From Neobacillus sp. PS3-40 (GTDB taxonomy: Bacteria; Bacillota; Bacilli; Bacillales; Cytobacillaceae), in the NCBI RefSeq assembly GCF_030915485.1, contig NZ_CP133266.1, forward strand, positions 3,476,001 to 3,540,000: a stretch of DNA of 64,000 nt, in the 5' to 3' direction. Within the stretch, counting starts at the first letter, position 1. Each line of letters begins with the position of its first letter. The notes beneath the pieces were generated by a model. The model was not told the origin of the DNA, did not search any database, and was given only the letters and a program-made list of their open reading frames with translations. Made by a program: the position numbers and the translations under genes. Positions 7,659-15,724 of the stretch are shown piece by piece.

Positions 7659-9383
7659 TTATGCTGAAACAGGTGAATTTTGCGTTCTTACAATTTCCTC
7701 AACTTCGGTACCTTCAAGTGTTTCTTTCTTTAATAAAGCATCAACTAATTGCAAATACTGATCCTGATTATTCTTTATTAAATCTTCTGCTTTAATTAAT
7801 GCCTTTTGGAATAATTCCTGCATTTTTGTCTCTTTATCTTGTTTATTAAAGGTTAACGTAAAGCCGTCCTGTACCATTCCGGTGTCAACCATTTGTTCAA
7901 TGATATGTTTCGCCTGTTTCACATCACCGCTTACACCGATACTATGTTCACCAAGAAACATTCGCTCAGCAATTCCGCCACCGAGTACCATACTCACTTG
8001 ATCTAGCAATTCACTTGTAGTCGATAAGTGTAGCTCTTTTGGAATAGGTGCAACATAACCGAGTGCTTCGCCACGCGGAATAATTGTCGCTTTTCGAACA
8101 GAGCCAGGCTTTGTTAAAGATGCAATAATCGCATGTCCAGCTTCGTGGATGGCAACTCTGCGTTTTAATTCCTGATCTTGTAATGAACGGGAGGTGTTTC
8201 CTAAAATGGTTCGATCTAGTGCATAATCAATATCACCTTTTCGAATCATCTCTTGACCATTTCGAACAGCTCGTCTACTGGCTGTTTCAAAAAGGGACTG
8301 AAGATCTGCACCTGAAAAACCTGAAGTACTCTCGGCTAGATCATCCAAGCTGATAAGTACATCTCCAGCAAGAAGCTTCTTTTTTGTGTGGATTTCAATA
8401 ATTTCTTTTCTTCCATTCATATCTGGAAGCGGGACGTTGAAAGAAAAATCAATTCGTCCGGGGCGAAGAAAAGCTTCATCTAACATATCTTTTCTATTAG
8501 TAGCGGCAATAAAAAGAATTCCTTCATTAGAATGACCGCCATCAAGCTGAACAAGAAGCTCTGTTAACGTTTTTTCAGCTTCTTCCCCGCCATGTGCCTT
8601 CCTTCTTCCTGCAAGGGCATCAACTTCATCAATAAAAATAACAGCAGGACCAGCTTTTCGAGCGCTTTGAAATAAGGAACGGACTCGACTAGCACCAACG
8701 CCAACAAATAATTCATTGAAGGCCGATCCACTTGTTGAAAAGAAAGATGCTTCAAGTTCCCGGGCTATTGCCTGGGCAAGTAACGTTTTTCCGGTACCTG
8801 GTGGTCCATATAATAGGATTCCTTTTGGAGGCTTAATTCCCATTTTGATAGAACGTTCAGGTTCTTTTAGAATGGAAAGGGTTTGTAAAATCTCCTCTTT
8901 CATTTCTTCACCAAGGCCTCCAACATCCTCTAAACGAATCGAAGGAAGCGGGCGGGCTTTAGAAATACTATTTTTCATTGTATTTGAAATGCCAAAGCCA
9001 CCTTTTGTTTTTTGAAGTCCAAAAGCTGCTGCAGCAAGTAATAGGATGACACCACCTATTACCCATTTTCCCATGGGGGTGCTATTTGAGAAAGTATAAT
9101 CAATATTGTATTTCTCAACAAGCTTGTCGATCATTTGGCTATTCGGTGGTACATGGGAAACATACTCACCATCTTTTGTTGTTATATTAAGGCTACCATC
9201 AGCATGTTCTGTAAGAGCGACGGTTTTTCCATTTTGATTTTGAATTGTTTTCTCGAGTGTAGAAAAGGGAATAGAAATTTCGTTATTTGTTGATTGCACG
9301 ATCCATGTAGTAGCAGCACTGATTATGAAAATCGCCACGATGAGCGGAATTAGTTTAGTAACCATTTTTCTACTTTGATTCAA
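7659..9383 (-). CDS. FtsH-like AAA membrane metalloprotease (paralogue)
   Basis: This is an ATP-dependent zinc protease of about 574-577 residues. Counting from the upstream ATG, it has a membrane helix at about 14-33, a small extracytoplasmic domain, and a second helix at 110-126. The AAA module follows, with GPPGTGKT (196-203), FIDEVD (253-258) and the second region of homology with RPGR. The M41 protease domain has zinc motif HEAGH (416-420). It is shorter than housekeeping FtsH (about 640 residues) and lacks the long acidic tail, so I see it as an extra paralogue. AAGGAG directly touches ATG 9390-9392, which is too close. TTG 9381-9383 has 9-base spacing and is used here. Confidence 0.88.
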   Translation of the reverse strand: MNQSRKMVTKLIPLIVAIFIISAATTWIVQSTNNEISIPFSTLEKTIQNQNGKTVALTEHADGSLNITTKDGEYVSHVPPNSQMIDKLVEKYNIDYTFSNSTPMGKWVIGGVILLLAAAAFGLQKTKGGFGISNTMKNSISKARPLPSIRLEDVGGLGEEMKEEILQTLSILKEPERSIKMGIKPPKGILLYGPPGTGKTLLAQAIARELEASFFSTSGSAFNELFVGVGASRVRSLFQSARKAGPAVIFIDEVDALAGRRKAHGGEEAEKTLTELLVQLDGGHSNEGILFIAATNRKDMLDEAFLRPGRIDFSFNVPLPDMNGRKEIIEIHTKKKLLAGDVLISLDDLAESTSGFSGADLQSLFETASRRAVRNGQEMIRKGDIDYALDRTILGNTSRSLQDQELKRRVAIHEAGHAIIASLTKPGSVRKATIIPRGEALGYVAPIPKELHLSTTSELLDQVSMVLGGGIAERMFLGEHSIGVSGDVKQAKHIIEQMVDTGMVQDGFTLTFNKQDKETKMQELFQKALIKAEDLIKNNQDQYLQLVDALLKKETLEGTEVEEIVRTQNSPVSA

Positions 9384-9595
9384 AAAATCCATCTCCTTAT
9401 TCTAAAGAGTATATTTCTATTATAAAAGGTATTGATGAAAAAGGATGGTGGGAACCACTGGAAAATGTCGTAATAGAATGTTATAGGTTAAGAAAATGCT
9501 TGTTTTTACCTATCAAGGATTGCAAAGTTTTAAATAGACATATAAGATTGAAGTTATGAGCAAAAATTTTCATTGGTAAAAGAGAGGACTACAAA

Positions 9596-11176
9596 ATGAG
9601 TAAGAATTTTAAAGATGAAGTATTATCTCGCCGGACATTTGCGATAATATCCCACCCAGATGCTGGTAAAACAACTTTAACGGAAAAACTACTATTATTC
9701 GGCGGAGCGATTCGTGATGCTGGTACCGTAAAGGCAAGGAAAACGGGTAAATATGCTACAAGTGACTGGATGGAAATTGAAAAGCAACGTGGAATTTCTG
9801 TTACATCTAGTGTGATGCAATTTGATTATAACGGTTTTCAAGTAAATATTTTGGATACTCCAGGGCACCAAGATTTTAGTGAAGATACGTATCGTACCTT
9901 AATGGCAGTAGACAGTGCAGTCATGATTATTGATTCTGCCAAAGGGATCGAGGAACAAACCTTAAAGCTTTTTAAGGTTTGCCGGATGCGTGGTATCCCA
10001 ATTTTCACTTTTATCAATAAGCTTGATCGTCAAGGAAAACCCCCACTAGAACTCCTTGCTGAACTTGAAGAAGTTTTGGGGATTGAATCGTACCCAATGA
10101 ACTGGCCAATCGGTATGGGAAAAGAGTTTTTAGGTATTTACGATCGCTTTTTCAATCGCATTGAACAATTCCGAGTCAGTGAGGAAGAAAGATTTATTCC
10201 ACTCAATGCTAATGGAGAAATTGATGGGGAGCACTCGTTGAAATCTACAGGACTATATGATCAAACGCTGGAAGAGGTATTGTTACTTAATGAAGCTGGA
10301 AATAGTTTCTCACCAGAAAAAGTAGCAAATGGAGCATTAATTCCTGTATTCTTCGGGAGTGCGTTAACTGCTTTTGGTGTTCAAACATTTCTAGAAACAT
10401 ATTTGCAATTTGCACCACCTCCAATAGCGCGGAATTCATCAGCTGGAGAAATTGATCCGATGTCTGAACAATTTTCTGGATTTGTATTTAAAATCCAGGC
10501 CAACATGAATCCGGCCCATCGTGATCGAATTGCATTTGTCCGTATTTGCTCAGGAAAATTTGAACGCGGAATGACAGTCAATATTCCAAGGTTAAATAAG
10601 CAGCTAAAACTTTCTCAATCTACTTCATTTATGGCTGAAGAGCGTAGCACTGTAGAAGAAGCGGTTAGTGGAGATATTATTGGCCTCTATGATACCGGCA
10701 CATACCAAATTGGAGATACCATCACAACAGGAAAAGATGATTTCCAATTTGAAAGACTTCCTCAATTTACGCCTGAACTATTTGTGCGGGTATCTGCTAA
10801 AAATGTGATGAAACAAAAGTCGTTTTATAAAGGGATAAACCAGCTCGTTCAAGAAGGGGCTATCCAGTTATTTAAAACAGTTAAGACGGATGAATACTTG
10901 CTAGGTGCTGTTGGACAGCTGCAATTTGAAGTTTTTGAGCATCGGATGAAAAATGAGTATAATGCTGAAGTCTATATGGAACGTTACGGTTCAAAAATTA
11001 CAAGATGGCTTGAGAGTGATGTGGTCGATGAAAATCTATCTAGTTCTCGAAGTTTACTTGTAAAAGACCGTTTTGAACAATATGTATTTTTATTTGAAAA
11101 TGATTTTGCTCTAAGATGGTTCCAAGAGAAAAACCCAACGGTAAAACTTTATAATCCAATGGATATGCATGACTAA
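9596..11176 (+). CDS. prfC: Peptide chain release factor 3 (GTPase)
   Basis: This is a 526-residue translational GTPase that recycles RF1/RF2 from the ribosome after termination. G1 is HPDAGKTT (residues 20-27), the switch region includes [13 protein letters not shown]3 is DTPGHQDF (about 86-93) and G4 is NKLD. The domain 2 and 3 tail ends in the RF3-type [18 protein letters not shown] and [18 protein letters not shown]. Length is normal for the family. GAGAGGA lies about 8 bases before ATG 9596. It stands alone with its own terminator. The 200 bases before it hold no visible gene. Confidence 0.97.
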   Translation: MSKNFKDEVLSRRTFAIISHPDAGKTTLTEKLLLFGGAIRDAGTVKARKTGKYATSDWMEIEKQRGISVTSSVMQFDYNGFQVNILDTPGHQDFSEDTYRTLMAVDSAVMIIDSAKGIEEQTLKLFKVCRMRGIPIFTFINKLDRQGKPPLELLAELEEVLGIESYPMNWPIGMGKEFLGIYDRFFNRIEQFRVSEEERFIPLNANGEIDGEHSLKSTGLYDQTLEEVLLLNEAGNSFSPEKVANGALIPVFFGSALTAFGVQTFLETYLQFAPPPIARNSSAGEIDPMSEQFSGFVFKIQANMNPAHRDRIAFVRICSGKFERGMTVNIPRLNKQLKLSQSTSFMAEERSTVEEAVSGDIIGLYDTGTYQIGDTITTGKDDFQFERLPQFTPELFVRVSAKNVMKQKSFYKGINQLVQEGAIQLFKTVKTDEYLLGAVGQLQFEVFEHRMKNEYNAEVYMERYGSKITRWLESDVVDENLSSSRSLLVKDRFEQYVFLFENDFALRWFQEKNPTVKLYNPMDMHD

Positions 11177-11177
11177 T

Positions 11178-11212
11178 AAAACGGCGGGGAGGATTCCCGC
11201 CGTTTTATTTTT
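11178..11212 (+). terminator. prfC terminator
   Basis: The 11-bp stem AAAACGGCGGG / CCCGCCGTTTT with a 7-base loop is followed by ATTTTT. Confidence 0.95.
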
Positions 11213-11310
11213 GCTAAGCAGAATTTATATTCATAAATTCTGCTAGCGCATAAGTGCAACTACGCCTAATCATCGCCCTTAGGGGCTCGCCAATCGGCGA
11301 TCTTTCTTTA
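11213..11310 (+). repeat. 95-bp dispersed repeat, copy C
   Basis: This is close to the family consensus: GCTA, the palindrome AGCAGAATTTAT-ATTC-ATAAATTCTGCT, AGCGCATAAGTGCAACTACG, CCTAATCATCGCCCTTAGGG, then GCTCGCCAATCGGCGA and TCTTTCTTTA. It sits just downstream of the prfC terminator. Confidence 0.9.
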
Positions 11311-11389
11311 AGCTAATAGGAAAGTATAAGTGCAACTAGGCTATCGCCGGCGCCTTAAGGCTTGGCGCTAGCAAAGTTTTCTTTATTAA
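11311..11389 (+). repeat. Second partial unit abutting copy C
   Basis: A second unit lacking the 5' palindrome follows copy C directly. It has AAGTATAAGTGCAACTAGGC, then GCGCC TTAAGGCTT GGCGC and AAAGTTTTCTTTA. Its 3' end is the alternative type also seen in copy B, so two 3' subtypes stand in tandem here. Confidence 0.7.
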
Positions 11390-11466
11390 AAATTCATGTG
11401 TTTTGTTAATTTGGTAATTTATTGGATATCCTAAAATTATATTATGCCAAGAAGATGGGATTAAAA

Positions 11467-11949
11467 ATGAAACCATTAAGTAAATTAGAAGCTGTTTTAT
11501 GGAGTATTGCCTTACCAGGTTTTAGCCAATTATTGATTGGTCAATATATTAAGGGAATATTATTTGTTATGTTGGAATTTATTATTAATGTGAAAAGCAA
11601 TTTTAACCAAGCTATTATGTATAGCTTCTTAGGTGAATTTGAAAAAGCACATCTTGTAACCGATTACCAATGGTTAATGTTCTATCCATGTGTATATATG
11701 TTTGCAATGTGGGATAGCTATCGATTTGCCATGCCTTCAGATGAAAAGCTTTCATTTTTGCCGTTTATTTTTGGTGCCTACTTTGTAACCATTGGTTTAA
11801 TGGTATCGCCAAAACTACTTATTTTTAATTTATTTCTCGGCCCTGTTTTCTTACCAATGATCTTCTTAATTCCCGGATTATTAATCGGGTATTTGATCAA
11901 ATTTATCTTATCTTTTAAATATAATCAAAAAAACAATTCATCCAAGTAA
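11467..11949 (+). CDS. Hypothetical multi-spanning membrane protein
   Basis: This is a protein of about 160 residues with roughly four hydrophobic segments: AVLWSIALPGFSQLLIG, GILFVMLEFIINV, LPFIFGAYFVTIGLMV, and LGPVFLPMIFLIPGLLIGYLIKFIL. The C-terminus is Lys/Asn-rich. ATG 11467 is chosen because the protein then starts MKPLSKLEAVLW. ATG 11455 and TTG 11422 are in frame, but none has a strong ribosome site. The PGFSQLLIGQYIKG segment is like short membrane proteins common in bacilli, but I cannot name a family or a function. It stands alone between a repeat and a terminator. Confidence 0.75.
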   Translation: MKPLSKLEAVLWSIALPGFSQLLIGQYIKGILFVMLEFIINVKSNFNQAIMYSFLGEFEKAHLVTDYQWLMFYPCVYMFAMWDSYRFAMPSDEKLSFLPFIFGAYFVTIGLMVSPKLLIFNLFLGPVFLPMIFLIPGLLIGYLIKFILSFKYNQKNNSSK

Positions 11950-11976
11950 ACAATCAATAGCTTGGATGGTTTTTTT
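11940..11976 (+). terminator. Terminator after membrane protein gene
   Basis: The stem ATCCAAG / CTTGGAT with a 14-base loop is followed by GG and seven T residues. The left arm overlaps the end of the coding sequence. Confidence 0.85.
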
Positions 11977-11990
11977 GAATTTTTTTATAT

Positions 11991-12020
11991 ACCCCCACAA
12001 CCTCTTTTATAAATGCGTAA
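11991..12020 (+). promoter_or_regulatory. Candidate SigI-type promoter of DUF5667 gene
   Basis: ACCCCCACA at 11991-11999 matches exactly the same 9-mer before sigI (13436). SigI promoters in B. subtilis are known for a C-rich -35 element. A CGTAA follows 19 bases after the C-tract, where the sigI copy has CGTAT 20 bases after. That places this gene as a candidate member of the SigI regulon. Transcription mapping would be decisive. Confidence 0.5.
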
Positions 12021-12070
12021 CTCTTTAGTGAAAAAGCGGCCGCAACAAAAAAAAATTAGAGGTGACTGAA

Positions 12071-13372
12071 TTGATAAAATTAACTAACTACAAGAATCTA
12101 AATAAAATAGGAAAAGCTACATTAGCTGTGGTTTTAGCCGGGTCATTTACATTCTCTGCAAGTAAGGCATTTGCTGAGGGAACAACAAATCAAACAGGTA
12201 ACTATTCAACAGTTGACCTCCAGACAGCAACAACTGATGGAAGTGCTACTACATCAACTGATGCAACTACATCAACAGCAACACCAACCGATACAACAAC
12301 AACAGATGGAACAGCAACACCAACTAATACAACAACAGATGGAACAGCAACACCAACTAATACAACAACAGATGGAACAGCTACAACACAAACTGAAACG
12401 CAAGAAGCACCATCTTTATTACCTGGGGATTTCTTTTATTTTGCGAAAATAGCTTTTGAAAAAATTCAATTGGCACTTTCATTTGATAAAGTGAAAGATG
12501 CACAATTATTGGCAAGCTTTGCTTCAGAACGTCTAGCCGAAGCACAAGCGCTTTTCGCCTCAGGTAATCAAGATGACGCATTAAAAACAATTCAAACAGC
12601 ATTAGCAGATATGAAAGATGCTAATAAAATTGTTGAACCACAAACAGATGCAGAGCCAACAACTGATCAAGTACAAAATGGTGACCAAGCTCAAGCAACT
12701 GATGAAGTCAATGCAGACGAACAAAATACTGAAAACTCATCAACTGAGGAAACTGCTACTGGTGATCAAGTGAAAACTGAGAACCCAGCAACTGACGTAA
12801 CTGCAACTGATGATCAAGCGACTAAAGCAGATCAGCCATCAGATGATGTGCAAGAAGTAAAAGATGTTATGTCACAAAATATTATTGCCTTACAAGCAGC
12901 ACTTGAAAAAGTTAAAAATCCAGTTGCAAGAGCAGCATTACAAAGAAATATCGAAAAAAGCTATGCTAAACTTGCAAAAAAAGTGGATAAAATAGAATCT
13001 AAATTGAATCACGATAAGAAAGAAGAAGCAGACGAAGAAAAAGATGCAGATCAAACAGTTGTCCAAGATCAAAACAATGCGACTGAAGATGGAACTACTA
13101 CAACAGATACAACTACTACAACAGATCAAAAAGATAATGAAGATGTAACTGACGAAACTAAAGATGAAGTAAAGCCAGTCCCAACAACGAAAAAGGCTAT
13201 ACATCAAGCAGCTAAAGTTGAAAAGAAAGCTACTCACCAAAACGTAAAACAAGCACATCAGGAAGTTAAAAAACAAATGACACAAAAACATGAAGAAGCT
13301 AAAAAAACAGCTAACGAGAACAAACATGAGAATGAGCATGGTAATAAAAACAATGGTAAAGACCGCAAGTAA
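12071..13372 (+). CDS. Secreted DUF5667 protein, Thr-rich with repeats
   Basis: This is a 433-residue exported protein. A signal peptide (residues 1 to about 35, core ATLAVVLAGSFTFSA, cut near AFA-EG) is followed by a low-complexity Thr/Ser/Asp region with 11-residue repeats TPTNTTTDGTA. A helical DUF5667 domain follows (about 110-190, opening LLPGDFFYFAKIAFEKIQLALSF). Then come another acidic spacer, a second helical part (NIIALQAALEKVKNPVARAALQRNIEKSYAKLAKK), and a Lys/His/Asn-rich tail ending HGNKNNGKDRK. DUF5667 proteins are poorly characterised. I chose TTG 12071 because AGAGGTGA lies 7 bases upstream; the in-frame GTG 12062 lies inside that ribosome site. Its upstream sequence resembles the sigI promoter, which suggests stress control with the next operon. 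Confidence 0.82.
   Translation: MIKLTNYKNLNKIGKATLAVVLAGSFTFSASKAFAEGTTNQTGNYSTVDLQTATTDGSATTSTDATTSTATPTDTTTTDGTATPTNTTTDGTATPTNTTTDGTATTQTETQEAPSLLPGDFFYFAKIAFEKIQLALSFDKVKDAQLLASFASERLAEAQALFASGNQDDALKTIQTALADMKDANKIVEPQTDAEPTTDQVQNGDQAQATDEVNADEQNTENSSTEETATGDQVKTENPATDVTATDDQATKADQPSDDVQEVKDVMSQNIIALQAALEKVKNPVARAALQRNIEKSYAKLAKKVDKIESKLNHDKKEEADEEKDADQTVVQDQNNATEDGTTTTDTTTTTDQKDNEDVTDETKDEVKPVPTTKKAIHQAAKVEKKATHQNVKQAHQEVKKQMTQKHEEAKKTANENKHENEHGNKNNGKDRK
12275..12376 (+). repeat. In-frame 33-bp tandem repeat
   Basis: Two identical 33-bp units (12311-12343 and 12344-12376) and a 36-bp variant before them (12275-12310) encode TPTNTTTDGTA-type repeats. The variant carries one extra ACA codon and one changed codon. 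Identical DNA units suggest recent slippage or recombination, so unit number may vary between strains. Confidence 0.9.
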
Positions 13373-13393
13373 TTTCTACAAACAATAGACTGG

Positions 13394-13424
13394 AAAAGAT
13401 AGCCTTAATTGGGGCTATCTTTTC
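13394..13424 (+). terminator. Terminator between DUF5667 gene and sigI
   Basis: The perfect 11-bp stem AAAAGATAGCC / GGCTATCTTTT with an 8-base loop ends in a T run. Confidence 0.88.
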
Positions 13425-13435
13425 TAAATACCTTT

Positions 13436-13470
13436 ACCCCCACAAAATTCATACGAACATTCGTATGTTA
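13436..13470 (+). promoter_or_regulatory. sigI autoregulatory promoter (candidate)
   Basis: ACCCCC at 13436-13441 followed 12 bases later by CGAA (13454-13457) fits the C-rich -35 and CGAA -10 elements that I recall for SigI. An inverted repeat ATACGAACATTCGTAT spans the downstream part. The ribosome site CAGGAGGTGA follows at about 13484-13493. Confidence 0.6.
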
Positions 13471-13498
13471 TAATTGCGTGAATCAGGAGGTGAAGCTA

Positions 13499-14245
13499 AT
13501 GCTAAGTTTGTTGTTTATGACTAAAAAGAAAAAACGAACACTAGAAGAATCTGTATTGCTAATTCAAAAGGGCGATCATGATTTACAAAACGAAGTCATC
13601 AACTCATACAAACCGTTTATTGCAAAGAGTGTTTCAGCTGTCTGTAAACGATATATATATGAAACGGACGATGAGTTTAGCATTGGCCTTATCTCATTTA
13701 ATGAAGCTATCGAAAAATACTCACCTGAACGAGGGAGCTCACTACTAAGTTTTGCGGATGTTTTAATTAAAAGAAGAGTAATTGATTATATCCGTAAACA
13801 CTCTAAAAACCAGCATATTAGCTATGATTTATCGAGCGATTCACAAGAGGAAGAGTCATCAGGGACCATTATTGTTAATGAACTTTCCATGGACGATTAT
13901 AAAAAAAAATCCGATGAGCAACAACGCAAAGATGAAATTATCCGGTTTCAGCAAATGTTAAAAATATATGATCTAAGTTTCAGTGATTTAGTGGAAAACT
14001 CTCCAAAGCATGCAGATGCAAGAAAAAGTGCTATTACAATTGCAAAAATTCTTTCTGAAGATGAAGAACTTAGAAGTTTATTAATAGAAAAAAAGCGACT
14101 GCCTATTAAGCAGCTTGAACAAATGGTGGAAGTCAGCAGAAAGACAATTGAGCGAAACCGTAAATACATTATAGCAATCGCTCTAATACTTTCAGGGGAT
14201 TATATTTATATGAAGGATTATATAAAGGGGGTGCTTGAAACATGA
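13499..14245 (+). CDS. sigI: RNA polymerase sigma factor SigI
   Basis: This is a 248-residue alternative sigma factor for heat and cell-wall stress in bacilli. The core region has NEVINSYKPFIAKSVSAVCKRYIYETDDEFSIGLISFNEAI and SSLLSFADVLIKRRVIDYIRK. The C-terminal helix-turn-helix includes PIKQLEQMVEVSRKTIERNRKYIIAIALILSGDY. ATG 13499 is used because AGGAGGTGA lies 5-7 bases upstream; the frame remains open to 13409 without a ribosome site. The stop overlaps the rsgI start by 4 bases, so translation is probably coupled. It is likely autoregulated through the C-rich promoter and held inactive by RsgI. Confidence 0.95.
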   Translation: MLSLLFMTKKKKRTLEESVLLIQKGDHDLQNEVINSYKPFIAKSVSAVCKRYIYETDDEFSIGLISFNEAIEKYSPERGSSLLSFADVLIKRRVIDYIRKHSKNQHISYDLSSDSQEEESSGTIIVNELSMDDYKKKSDEQQRKDEIIRFQQMLKIYDLSFSDLVENSPKHADARKSAITIAKILSEDEELRSLLIEKKRLPIKQLEQMVEVSRKTIERNRKYIIAIALILSGDYIYMKDYIKGVLET

Positions 14246-15303
14246 AAAAAGGGATTTTAATCGAAATAAACGATGCTCATTTGACCCTATTAACCCCTAG
14301 TGGTGAATTTTTACATGCAAAAAACCTTAACCAATCCTATACGATTGGGGAAGAGCTGTTTTTTTATCCAATACAAGAACCCAAGAAAAACAGCACTTAT
14401 ATTCTTTCAAATTTATTCAGGATTAAACCACTGCCAGCATTCTTGGTTGCATTCCTGCTTTTTCTAGGTACGTTTATTCCGATGTATCAGACAAACAAAG
14501 CATATGCATATATGTCCATAGATGTTAATCCAAGTATTGAGCTTGGGGTAAATAAAAGCATGAAAGTAGTTAACCTAACTGCTTATAATCTTGACGGGAA
14601 AAAGATAATCTCTCACATTGATGATTGGAAAAAAGAGAAGGTTTCACAAGTAGCACATTCAATTCTAAATGAAATGAAGAAGCAGGGTTACCTTAAAGAA
14701 AATCATGTGATTATCATCTCAACTGTTCGTATTGAAAAAACAGAAAAACCTGTGGAAAAAAAGTTAACGGAAAGTATGAATGAGATTAAAGAAACCGTTA
14801 AAGAAAATCATCTTCAGCTAACTGTTTTAACTGGATCAGAAAAGGAAATGGAAAAAGCTCACCATTTAGGGATAACAACAGGAAAATATCAAGAAAATAA
14901 AATGCAAACATCACATAAGAATGAAAATTCTAAGGAACCTATTGAACAGGAAATAAACAAAAATGAAGTTACCAAGATGAATCAACCTGCAGAAATAATA
15001 AAAAAGCAGGAAAATAATCGTGATGTTCATGCTCCTTTCAAAAAAGAAAGCGAAAACAAAAATATTTCATATTATAAAAATAAAGTTGTTTCCTCGCCAA
15101 GGAAACAGGTTAAAGTGAAAACAGTGGAACAGAAGGAAACAGTAGAAGAGGATAGAAAATTAGAGGAAGAATGGGATAATGATAATAAAGTGTCCCACTC
15201 TGTTAATCATAGTTATATAAATAAACAATATAAAGCAAAATCAGACGAACATGATCAAGAAAAATATGATCAAGAAAAGTATAATCAGCACCATAACAAA
15301 TAA
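14242..15303 (+). CDS. rsgI: Anti-sigma-I factor RsgI
   Basis: This is a 353-residue membrane anti-sigma factor. The N-terminal RsgI domain (1-55) has KKGILIEINDAHLTLLTPSGEFLHAK. A membrane helix (about 65-82) includes FLVAFLLFLGTFIPMYQ. An extracytoplasmic domain begins with AYAYMSIDVNPSIELGVNKSMKVVNLTAYNLDGKKI, the conserved segment where clostridial and bacillar RsgI proteins self-cleave. The remainder is a charged Lys/Glu/Gln/His-rich tail with DHDQEKYDQEKYNQHHNK at the end and no recognisable binding module. It overlaps sigI by ATGA. The charged tail suggests that it may sense cell-wall or surface state, which is inferred. Confidence 0.93.
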   Translation: MKKGILIEINDAHLTLLTPSGEFLHAKNLNQSYTIGEELFFYPIQEPKKNSTYILSNLFRIKPLPAFLVAFLLFLGTFIPMYQTNKAYAYMSIDVNPSIELGVNKSMKVVNLTAYNLDGKKIISHIDDWKKEKVSQVAHSILNEMKKQGYLKENHVIIISTVRIEKTEKPVEKKLTESMNEIKETVKENHLQLTVLTGSEKEMEKAHHLGITTGKYQENKMQTSHKNENSKEPIEQEINKNEVTKMNQPAEIIKKQENNRDVHAPFKKESENKNISYYKNKVVSSPRKQVKVKTVEQKETVEEDRKLEEEWDNDNKVSHSVNHSYINKQYKAKSDEHDQEKYDQEKYNQHHNK

Positions 15304-15304
15304 C

Positions 15305-15350
15305 AAAAAGAGGGAAGTCCAACAAATATGTTGGACTTCCTGCCATTTAT
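15305..15350 (-). terminator. Terminator between rsgI and spore protein gene
   Basis: The perfect 12-bp stem GGAAGTCCAACA / TGTTGGACTTCC has a 4-base loop. The T run lies on the minus-strand side (CTCTTTTTGTT), so it fits the spore protein gene best, but it can also end rsgI messages. Confidence 0.88.
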
Positions 15351-15356
15351 ATTGAA

Positions 15357-15560
15357 TTATTTTTGTGAGTTTTGACCGGATAATTGTGCTTGAGCCTGTT
15401 GCACTAATCTTTTGGTAATTTCGCCGCCTACGGAGCCATTTGCACGCGAAACAGTGTCAGATCCTAATTGAACACCAAATTCCTGAGCAATTTCATATTT
15501 TACCTGATCCAAATATTGTTCGATTCCTGGTACTAATAGCTTATTACTGTTTCTTGACAT
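15357..15560 (-). CDS. Small acid-soluble spore protein, alpha/beta type
   Basis: This is a 67-residue DNA-binding protein that coats spore DNA. The family marks are [28 protein letters not shown] and [22 protein letters not shown]. The EIA within the first half fits the GPR germination protease cut site. The C-terminus is Gln/Ser-rich. AAAGGAG lies about 10 bases before the ATG. A 21-base palindrome sits just upstream in the leader. Expression in the forespore (SigG) is expected from the family; I could not assign a clear SigG promoter. Confidence 0.95.
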   Translation of the reverse strand: MSRNSNKLLVPGIEQYLDQVKYEIAQEFGVQLGSDTVSRANGSVGGEITKRLVQQAQAQLSGQNSQK

Positions 15561-15580
15561 ACTAATTCAACTCCTTTATT

Positions 15581-15601
15581 TACAGAGATTTAATCTCTGT
15601 A
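15581..15601 (-). promoter_or_regulatory. 5' leader hairpin of spore protein gene
   Basis: TACAGAGATT-T-AATCTCTGTA is a perfect 10-bp-arm palindrome just ahead of the ribosome site. A 5' hairpin in this place can stabilise a spore mRNA; this role is inferred. Confidence 0.5.
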
Positions 15602-15686
15602 TTACTATTTTTAATTTAAGTTGCCAAATTCATGTATGGAAATGTTTTCGAATAATGGTCATTTTATGATGGCCCTTACAAATCAA

Positions 15687-15724
15687 AATAAAGAAAACTC
15701 GCCGATTGGCGAGTTTTCTTTATT
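15687..15724 (-). terminator. Terminator of glcD-glcF, derived from the 95-bp repeat end
   Basis: AATAAAGAAAACTCGCC and its exact complement surround a GATT loop. The sequence CTCGCCAATCGGCGAG plus TTTTCTTTA is the 3' end of the 95-bp dispersed repeat. Here it stands alone and ends the glcF message; the glcF stop codon lies at its edge. Confidence 0.85.

Noticed and set aside
12275-12376. CRISPR-like short direct repeats
   Set aside because: The units are contiguous, in frame and encode a Thr-rich spacer. There are no unique spacers or cas genes.
12171-12452. 93-codon Gln-rich frame inside the DUF5667 gene
   Set aside because: Its Gln runs come from reading the ACA/CAA repeats out of phase. 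It has no ribosome site and no conserved features.
12938-13339. 133-codon minus-strand frame with many Phe and Cys
   Set aside because: It is the complement of the Lys/Asp/Gln-rich tail of the DUF5667 gene, with low-complexity sequence and no start signal.
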